Shown: in pieces, positions 58,394 through 64,000 of the stretch | How positions within the stretch are numbered: the first letter of the stretch is position 1 | Layout: each line of letters starts with the position of its first letter | Assembly (NCBI GenBank): GCA_026003015.1 | Contig: BPGL01000003.1 | Location: 222,140 to 286,139 of the forward strand | From: Actinomycetota bacterium | Lineage (GTDB): Bacteria > Actinomycetota > UBA4738 > HRBIN12 | Length of the DNA: 64,000 nucleotides | Direction of reading: 5' to 3' | Program-made: the position numbers and the translations under genes | Notes under the pieces: generated by a model | What the model was told of the DNA's origin: nothing | The model's database searches: none | The model's input: the letters and a program-made list of their open reading frames with translations, nothing else

Positions 58394-59344
58394 TCACCCG
58401 CGCGACGGGGCGCCCAGCTCGGCGAGCATGCGCGCACGCCAGGCCGCGGTGGCCTCGACCTGGTTGAACGTGAACACGTGCAGGGCGCGGACGTCGGCGA
58501 TCGGGTCGGCCAGGGTCGGAGCGAGGGCCTCGAGGAAGCCGTCCGGCCCGAACGATCCCCGGCGTACGAGGTGGCCGAGCACGCTCCGGTTCTTGCGGAG
58601 GTAGCGGGCGCTGTCGGCCACGCCGATCCGGGCCGCGATCGCCATCAGCTTCGTGAGCTCCGCGACCCCGGGGATCCCCAGGTGGATCGGCAGACGCACG
58701 CCCTGGCGGCGCACCTCGACGATCCAGGTCGCCGCCGCGGTCGGGTTGAAGCACATCTGGGTCGACATGAACGTGGCGAGCGGCTGCTTGTCGAGCAGGG
58801 CCCGCATGAGCGTGTCATCGGGGATCGCGGGGTGGCCTTCCGGGTAGGCGGGAACCCCGATCTGGTCGAAGGGGCTCCCCTCCTCGTGGATCGCCCGCAG
58901 CAGCGCGAGCCCGTCGTGGAACGCGCCCGTGTCCTTCGCGTCGCCGCCGACGACGAAGGCCGACCGAAGGCCGACCGCCCGAGCGCGGGCCAGGATGTCC
59001 ACCAGATGAGCGCGGTCTCGGATCATGTGCGCCGACAGGTGCGGCGTCGCCTCATGCCCCATCGCGACGACGCGCTCACACAGCTCGAGGGTCGCCTCGA
59101 TCCCATGGCTCGGCGAGGCCGTCACCGTGACCGCCGACCCGGGGGGAAGGGCGCGGGCGCGCTCCGGGGCGCTCGCGAGCGGGATCAGCTCGAACCGCGC
59201 GGCGGTCACGAGGGATCGCAGCGCGGCGCGCTCCGCCTCGCCGAGCCCCGACGGTCCACGGGTACGCCACCGCTGCACCATGCCGTTGAGCATCCTCCCC
59301 GAGCCGGCGCGGCTCGACACGAGCATCGCCGAACCCTCGGTCAT
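58394..59344 (-). CDS. Methylenetetrahydrofolate reductase-like protein (MetF family)
   Basis: A 316-residue FAD-dependent TIM-barrel protein related to MetF. ASPSHGIEATLELCERV (methyl-THF/flavin loop), ATPHLSAHMI and SAFVVGGDAKD match the family, and FMSTQMCFNPTAA follows. MetF interconverts methylene-THF and methyl-THF. ATG 59344 lies 4 nt after the stop of the MttB-like gene. In this corrinoid cassette it should oxidise methyl-THF made by demethylation to methylene-THF, joining the pool fed by the sarcosine and dimethylglycine enzymes. The reading frame is intact. Confidence 0.85.
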   Translation of the reverse strand: MTEGSAMLVSSRAGSGRMLNGMVQRWRTRGPSGLGEAERAALRSLVTAARFELIPLASAPERARALPPGSAVTVTASPSHGIEATLELCERVVAMGHEATPHLSAHMIRDRAHLVDILARARAVGLRSAFVVGGDAKDTGAFHDGLALLRAIHEEGSPFDQIGVPAYPEGHPAIPDDTLMRALLDKQPLATFMSTQMCFNPTAAATWIVEVRRQGVRLPIHLGIPGVAELTKLMAIAARIGVADSARYLRKNRSVLGHLVRRGSFGPDGFLEALAPTLADPIADVRALHVFTFNQVEATAAWRARMLAELGAPSRG

Positions 59345-59348
59345 CCCG

Positions 59349-60896
59349 TTAGGCGTTCGAGTCCGGGAACGAGGCCTTCTTGCGCTCGATCCACTCCCGG
59401 AGCTCCTCGTCGACGGCCTCGTCGAACGGCGGCGGCTCGTAGTCGGCGAGCATCTGCTTCCAGACCGCGTTCGCGCGCTGCATCGCGTCCTTCGACCCCT
59501 CGGCCTCCCACTGCTCGTAGGAGTTGTTGTCGGCGATGGTCGAGCGATAGAAGGCCGTCTCGAAGTTCGCGAGGGTGTGCGCGGCGCCGAGGAAGTGCTG
59601 CCCCGGACCGTTCTCGATGATCGCCTCGAGGGCCTGCCCGTTCGGCGACAGGTCGACGCCCTGTTGGAACCGCGCGGCCATCCCGCACTGGTCGAGGTCC
59701 ATCGCGAACTTCTCGTAGCCCATGACGAGCCCTCCCTCGAGCCAGCCCGCCGCGTGCAGGACGAAGTTCACCCCGGCGAGCATCGTCGGCAGGAACGTGT
59801 TCGCCGATTCGTAGGCGGCCTGAGCGTCCGGCAGCTTCGAGGCGGTCAGGTTCCCGCCGCTGCGGAACGGCACGCCGAGGCGCCGAGCACAGGCGGCGAG
59901 CGTGAAGAGCACGAGCGCCGGCTCCGGCGTGCCGAACGTCGGGGCCCCCGACTGCATCGACATCGACGACGCGAACGAGCCGAACACGACCGGCGCGCCC
60001 GGGCGCACGAGCTGGACGTAGGCCATGCCCGCCATCGCTTCGGCGAGCGTCTGGGTGGCCGCGCCCCGCGACCGTCGCCGGGGACATCGCGCCGGCCAGG
60101 ATGAACGGCGTCATGATCACGGCCTGGTTCGCGCTCGCGTACTCGCGGGCGGCGCCGAGCATCGTCGCGTCCCACACGAGCGGCGAGTTCGCGTTGATCA
60201 AGCTCAGGATGTAGGTGCCGGTCTCCAGCGCGTCGGCCCCGAAGACGATCCGCGCCATCTCGACCGTGTCGGCCGCCCGGCGCGGATGGGTCACGGACCC
60301 CATGAACGGCTTGTCCGAGTACCGCAGGTGCGCGTACACCATGTCGTAGTGCCGCTTGTTGACCGGCAGGTCGACCGGCTCGCACACCGTGCCGCCCGAA
60401 TGGTGCAGGAACGGCGTGAGGTAGGTGAGCTTCACGAAGTTCCGGAAGTCCTCGATCGTCCCGTACCGGCGGCCGCGGTCCATGTCGAGGACGAACGGCG
60501 ACCCGTAGGCGGGGCGCGAGCACGGTCGCGTCGCCCCCGATCCGGACGTCGTTCGCGGGGTTCCGGGCGTGCTGGACGAACTCCCGGGGCGCCGTCGCCT
60601 GGATCAGCTGCCGCGCCAACCCCCGCGGGAACCGAACCCGGTCCCCGTCGACGTCGCATCCCGCGTCCTTCAAGAGCCGGATCGCGTCGGGCGCGTCGCG
60701 GGAACTCGATCCCGACCGTCTCGAGGATCGTGTCCGCGTTGTGCTCGATCAGCTCGAGCCCCTCCTCGGACAGCACCTCGAGCGGGCGCATCGTCCTCGT
60801 GATGAACGGGACCCGATCCGCGAGCTCCGCCCGGGCCCTCGCCGCCTGGCGCGCCGCGCGTCCCCCGGCGCGACGCCGCCGGTGTTCGTCGCTCAT
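59349..60896 (-). CDS. MttB-family trimethylamine/glycine betaine:corrinoid methyltransferase (frameshifted)
   Basis: A member of the MttB family (COG5598), about 515 residues when repaired. Start ATG 60896 (VPFITRTMRPLEVLSEEGL), middle DMDRGRRYGTIEDFRNFVKL and GTVCEPVDLPVN, end VLFTLAACARRLGVPFRSGG to FPDSNA. No amber codon interrupts it, so it is of the non-pyrrolysine type that includes MtgB glycine betaine methyltransferase. Three frame breaks occur, near 60698-60702, 60511-60514 and 60064-60067, each restored by removing one base of a G/C run. It should transfer a methyl group from a quaternary or tertiary amine to a corrinoid protein; the corrinoid protein gene is not in the window. MetF-like gene follows in 4 nt. 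Confidence 0.8.
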
Positions 60897-62921
60897 GCTC
60901 CACCCCTCTCGGACTCGTCGCTCACGGCGCCGCCGCCCCGGCGACGGCGTCCGCCCCGAGGTCGCGACCGGCCGCTCGGGCAGGTCGACCGAGGCGCCCA
61001 CCCGCTCGTAGGGGGTCCGTGGCGTGCGGGATCGCCATCGACGCCACGAAGTGCTCCTGGAACCCTCGGCTCCACCGCCGTCTCGACCTTCTCGACCGTG
61101 CGCACGACCCGCTCGATCTCGGCACGGGCCCCGCGGTTCAACAGCGCGATCCGCGCTCCGGTGCCGGCGGCGTTGCCCGCCGGGGTGACCCGCTCCACCT
61201 CGCAGTCGGGCACGAGCCCGAGCACGAGGGCGTGCAGCGGGTCCAGGTGCGTGCCGAACGCACCGGCCAGGCGGATGCGGTCCACGCCCTCGGTGCCCCA
61301 CCGGTCCAGCAGTAGACGGCATCCGGCCGCCAGCGCCGCCTTCGCGAGCTGGATCGCCCGGACGTCGGCCTGGGTGACGACGATCCGGGGGTCGCCGTCG
61401 GCCAGCACGTAGGCGAACGTCCTGCCGTCGGGGACGAGACGGGGGGTGCGGCCGGCGAGCGCGCCGTCGATCACCCCCGTCGCGGGTGATGACGCCGGCC
61501 AGGTAGAGCTCCGCGATCGCCTCGATGATCCCGCTGCCGCAGATCCCGGTGATGCGGGTGCCGGCGAACCCCGGCTCGTCCGACCAGGCCTCGGTCCCGA
61601 TCACACGCACCCGCGGCTCGAGCGTGTCGCGATCGATCCGGACCCGCTCGATCGCACCCGGCCGTCGCGCGCTGTCCCGACGAGATCTGCGCGCCCTCGA
61701 AGGCCGGCCCCGTCGGGCTCGAGGCCGCGAGGAGCCGATCTCGGTTACCGAGCACGATCTCCGCGTTCGTGCCGACGTCGACGAGCAGGCTCAGGTCGTC
61801 GCGCTCGTGGGGTGCCTCGGCGAGGATCATCGCCGCCGTGTCCGCCCCGACGTGACCGGCGATGCAGGGCAGGACGTAGGCCCGAGCGCCCGGGTCGAGG
61901 GGCAGGCCGAGGCCCACCGCCGAGGTACGCACCGGCTCGTCGGTCGCGAGGGCGAACGGCGCGCCGCCCAGCTCGCTCGGATCCACGCCGAGGACGAGGT
62001 GGTGCATGATCGGGTTGCCGACGATCGTCACCTCCATCACGTCGTGCGAGTCGATGCCCGCCGCCCCGGCCAGTGCGCGGACGAGATCGGCGAGGGCAGC
62101 CGCGCACGCCGCGTCGGTGAGCGTCTGCGCGCCGCCCTCGTGCAGCTGCACGTAGCTCACCCGGCTCATGAGATCCTCGCCGTAGCGGATCTGCGGGTTC
62201 ATCTCTCCCGCGGCGGCGAGCACCTCCCCGGTGCGCAGGTCGCACAGCTGACCGGCGACCGTGGTGGAGCCGACGTCGATCGCGATCCCGAACACCCGCT
62301 CGAGCAGGCCGGGGCGCACCGCCGTAACGACCTCGCCGTCGTGAACGACGGCCGTCACCCGCCAGTCGGCGGAGCGCAACGCGCGCTGGAGCCCGGGAAG
62401 GACGACCGGGTCGACGGTGAGCCCGCCGAGCCCCCACTGGTCGGCGAGCGCGTCGAGGAGCCGGCTCGCGTCCGAGCGGGGCGCGGCGAGCTCGGGCGGC
62501 GTCACCTCCACGTAGTGCAGCGTGACGACCGGGTCGATCTCGATGTCGCGCGCCTCGACCTCCTTGCGCACGACCTGGCGGTGGATGCGGCTGTCCGGCG
62601 GGACCTCGACCACGAGGTCCCCGAGGATCCGCGTGTGGCAGCCGAGCCGCCGCCCGGGAGCGAGACCTCGCTGGTCCGCGTAGCGGCGCTCCGGCTCGCT
62701 CACCGGGCTCAGGTGCTCTGGCGTGGAGCGGATCCGATGCTTCGGGAACTCCCCCTCGACCGGGAGCACCTGGCAGCGGGCCGCAGATCCCCCGCCCCCC
62801 CGCACACCGAGTCGAGGTCGACGCCCAGGGCCCGGGCCGCCGCCAGCAGGTCGGTGCCAGCGGGGAACCGCCCGCGGCGGCCCGAGGGGGTGAAGACCAC
62901 GAGGTGATCGGGCTCGTTCAC
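60893..62921 (-). CDS. Corrinoid-protein reductive activator, RACo/RamA-like (2Fe-2S plus ASKHA domain; frameshifted)
   Basis: When repaired, about 670 residues. The N-terminal ferredoxin domain is LDSVCGG followed by G-x-C-G-x-C-Q-V-L (repairable C-x5-C-x2-C at 62775-62810). The linker and ASKHA ATPase domain include FGIAIDVGSTTVAGQL, GNPIMHHLVLGVD, LLVDVGTNAEIVLGN, ITGICGSGIIEAIAEL and VDRIRLAGAFGTHLDPLHAL. Such proteins use ATP to drive reductive reactivation of Co(II) corrinoid to Co(I). The GTG start at 62921 overlaps the upstream stop (GTGA), and the end overlaps the MttB-like ATG. About seven single-base breaks (near 62795, 62778, 61665, 61474, 61063, 61011 and 60954) all fit extra bases, mostly in G/C runs. 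The exact C-terminus is uncertain. Confidence 0.8.
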
Positions 62922-63840
62922 GACGCGGGCGCGTCGACGCCGCGCCGGGCCGCCCGCCCGCCCCGGCGCCCCGACCGCGCTCCCTCCTCGGCCCCCGACC
63001 GGTAGCGCGCGATCCACGCCGCGCAGTCCGGGTCGTGGCCCATCAGGACGTCGGCGGCCATCACGGCCTGGCGGACCCCTTCGTTGCAGCGGGGCTCGTG
63101 ATCGCCGAGGTCATTGCCGCTCGCGATCGCCATCGCCAGGAACGCGCCGTTCAGCCCGTCGCGGTTCGGCAGGCCGAAGGAGATGTTCGAGGCGCCGCAC
63201 GTCGTGTTGACCCCGAGCTCCTCGCGGAGGCGCCGGACGAGGGCGAACACCTGCCGGCCGGCCGACCCCATCGCGCCGATCGGCATCACCAGCGGGTCGA
63301 CGACGACGTCGGACCGCGGGATCCCGTGGTCCGCGGCGCGCTCGACGATCTTGCGGGCAACCTCGAACCGAACGTCGGGGTCCTCGCTGATCCCGGTCTC
63401 GTCGTTCGTGATCGCGACGACCGCGGCTCCGTACCTGGCCACGAGCGGGAGCACGGCCTCCAGGCGCTCCTCTTCCCCGGTGACCGAGTTCACGAGCGGC
63501 TTTCCCTGGTAGACGGCGAGCCCCGGCCTCCAACGCGGCGACGATCGAGGAGTCGATCGACAACGGCACGTCGGTGAGCGACTGCACGAGCTTGATCGTC
63601 TCGGCGAGGATCGCCGGCTCGTCGGCGAGGGGGATCCCCGCGTTCACGTCGAGCATGTGGGCGCCCGCCTCGACCTGGGCGTGGACGTCGGCGATCACCG
63701 TGGAGAAGTCGCCGGCCGCCATCATCCTCGGCGAGCTTCTTGCGCCCGGTCGGGTTGATGCGCTCCCCGATGATCACGAACGGCCGCTCGAAGCCGATCA
63801 CGACCTCCCGGGTCGCCGAGCTGAGGACGGTGTCGGTCAC
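62918..63840 (-). CDS. Methyltetrahydrofolate:corrinoid methyltransferase, pterin-binding type (frameshifted)
   Basis: A roughly 305-residue TIM-barrel pterin-binding protein of the AcsE/MtrH/MtgA type. FVIIGERINPTGRKKLAE opens it, then AGAHMLDVNAGIPLADE, SIDSSIVAALEAG, NSVTGEEERLEAVLPL, ITNDETGISEDP and GASNISFGLPNR. It should move a methyl group between a corrinoid protein and THF, the partner step to the MttB-like enzyme. GTG 63840 overlaps the upstream stop. The frame breaks at 63726-63727 and 63521-63524; removing one base at each restores the protein. The end overlaps the RACo-like gene (GTGA). Confidence 0.82.
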
Positions 63841-64000
63841 GCCTCCTCCGTGCCGCCGGCGCGCGCGAGGGCGAGCAGTCGGGGCCTCGTCGAACTCGGC
63901 CTCCAGCCGGGCGACCTCGGCCTCGGCCTCGGCCCGCAGGTCCTCCCCGCACGGGCGCGTCCGACGGCGCCATTCCGCGAGGTACTCGTCGGTCCCGATC
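63837..64000 (-). CDS. C-terminal end of a small gene linked to corrinoid cassettes (virulence-factor-family-like; partial, frameshifted)
   Basis: Only about 54 C-terminal codons are in the window. The visible part reads GTDEYLAEWRRRTRPCGEDL, then a Glu/Ala-rich helix, and after a one-base break at GGGG 63881-63884 continues RLLALARAGGTEEA to TGA at 63837. This resembles the end of a small protein family annotated as virulence factor that often accompanies MttB/MetF/DHPS-like genes in bacteria, but I recall this only from general knowledge and the match is short. Function unknown. The stop overlaps the next gene in GTGA, so it is in the same operon. Confidence 0.4.
   Translation of the reverse strand, partial: SGPTSTSRNGAVGRARAGRTCGPRPRPRSPGWRPSSTRPRLLALARAGGTEEA

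Noticed and set aside
59349..60896. A pyrrolysine (amber) codon in the MttB-like gene.
   Set aside because: The repaired frames contain no internal TAG; the protein ends at TAA. It is the non-pyrrolysine type.
59349..63840. Reading the frameshifts of the corrinoid cassette as a decayed operon or as programmed frameshifting.
   Set aside because: All shifts have the same sign, lie mostly in G/C runs, are scattered at many places and leave motifs intact without in-frame stops; no slippery site plus pseudoknot pattern was evident.
1..64000. CRISPR array, tRNA or rRNA genes, insertion sequences, prophage genes.
   Set aside because: No repeat-spacer pattern, cloverleaf, rRNA-like segment, transposase or integrase motif was seen; gaps between genes are all under about 210 nt.

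Overview
The window is very G+C-rich (about 70% by eye) and densely packed with short intergenic gaps, many 4-nt ATGA/GTGA overlaps and frequent GTG starts. This style, together with a DUF1918 protein, AsnC/Lrp, IclR and TetR regulators and a GcvA/EgtA-like ligase, suggests an actinobacterium (Actinomycetota), probably a deep or uncultured lineage. I cannot name the genus. No rRNA, tRNA, CRISPR array, insertion sequence or prophage gene was seen, and no gap between genes exceeds about 210 bases.

Theme: uptake and stepwise demethylation/oxidation of amines, betaines and polyamines. Region 1-14.2 kb: two tandem PuuB/DadA-like FAD amine oxidases (the second frameshifted), converging on a long leftward series: a signal-less PotD paralogue, an AsnC/Lrp regulator, potD-potB-potC-potA polyamine-type ABC importer, two amidohydrolases, a DMT transporter and a PYROXD2/CrtI-like FAD oxidoreductase. 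Region 14.2-24 kb: acyl-CoA dehydrogenase, small membrane protein, lipoprotein, TAT-exported phospholipase C-like phosphoesterase, ADP-forming acyl-CoA synthetase, second PYROXD2-like protein, TetR regulator and a glutaryl-CoA dehydrogenase-like enzyme. Region 24-33 kb: two near mirror-image cassettes, each a choline-kinase-like phosphotransferase joined end to end with a dimethylglycine-dehydrogenase-like FAD/GcvT protein, enclosing a histidine phosphatase and a glutamate-cysteine-ligase-like enzyme.

Region 33-43.8 kb: APC permease; metallophosphoesterase, nucleotidyltransferase and DeoR regulator; divergent etfB-etfA and a membrane heterodisulfide-reductase-like Fe-S protein (likely ETF-to-quinone electron outlet); AlaX; DMT transporter; a lipoprotein with two blue-copper sites. 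Region 43.9-48.3 kb: a third DMGDH-like protein and a glycine-betaine-monooxygenase-like Rieske oxygenase, with a divergent AsnC/Lrp regulator and a perfect palindrome between them. Region 48.2-53.5 kb: DinB-like protein, DUF1918, acyl-CoA dehydrogenase, amidase, cysteine-synthase-like enzyme, IclR. Region 53.7-58.4 kb: soxB-soxD-soxA-soxG heterotetrameric sarcosine oxidase. Region 58.4-64 kb, leftward: MetF-like reductase, MttB-like trimethylamine/betaine methyltransferase, RACo/RamA-like corrinoid activator, methyl-THF:corrinoid methyltransferase and the end of a small linked gene.

Read together, the genes could take glycine betaine (or a relative) to dimethylglycine by two routes, an O2-dependent Rieske oxygenase and a cobalamin methyltransferase, then to sarcosine and glycine via DMGDH-like enzymes and SoxBDAG, with one-carbon units collected on tetrahydrofolate and electrons passed through ETF. 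The last 6 kb carries about fourteen single-base frameshifts, all in the same direction and mostly in G/C runs, which looks like consensus error rather than gene decay; those genes are annotated as whole.
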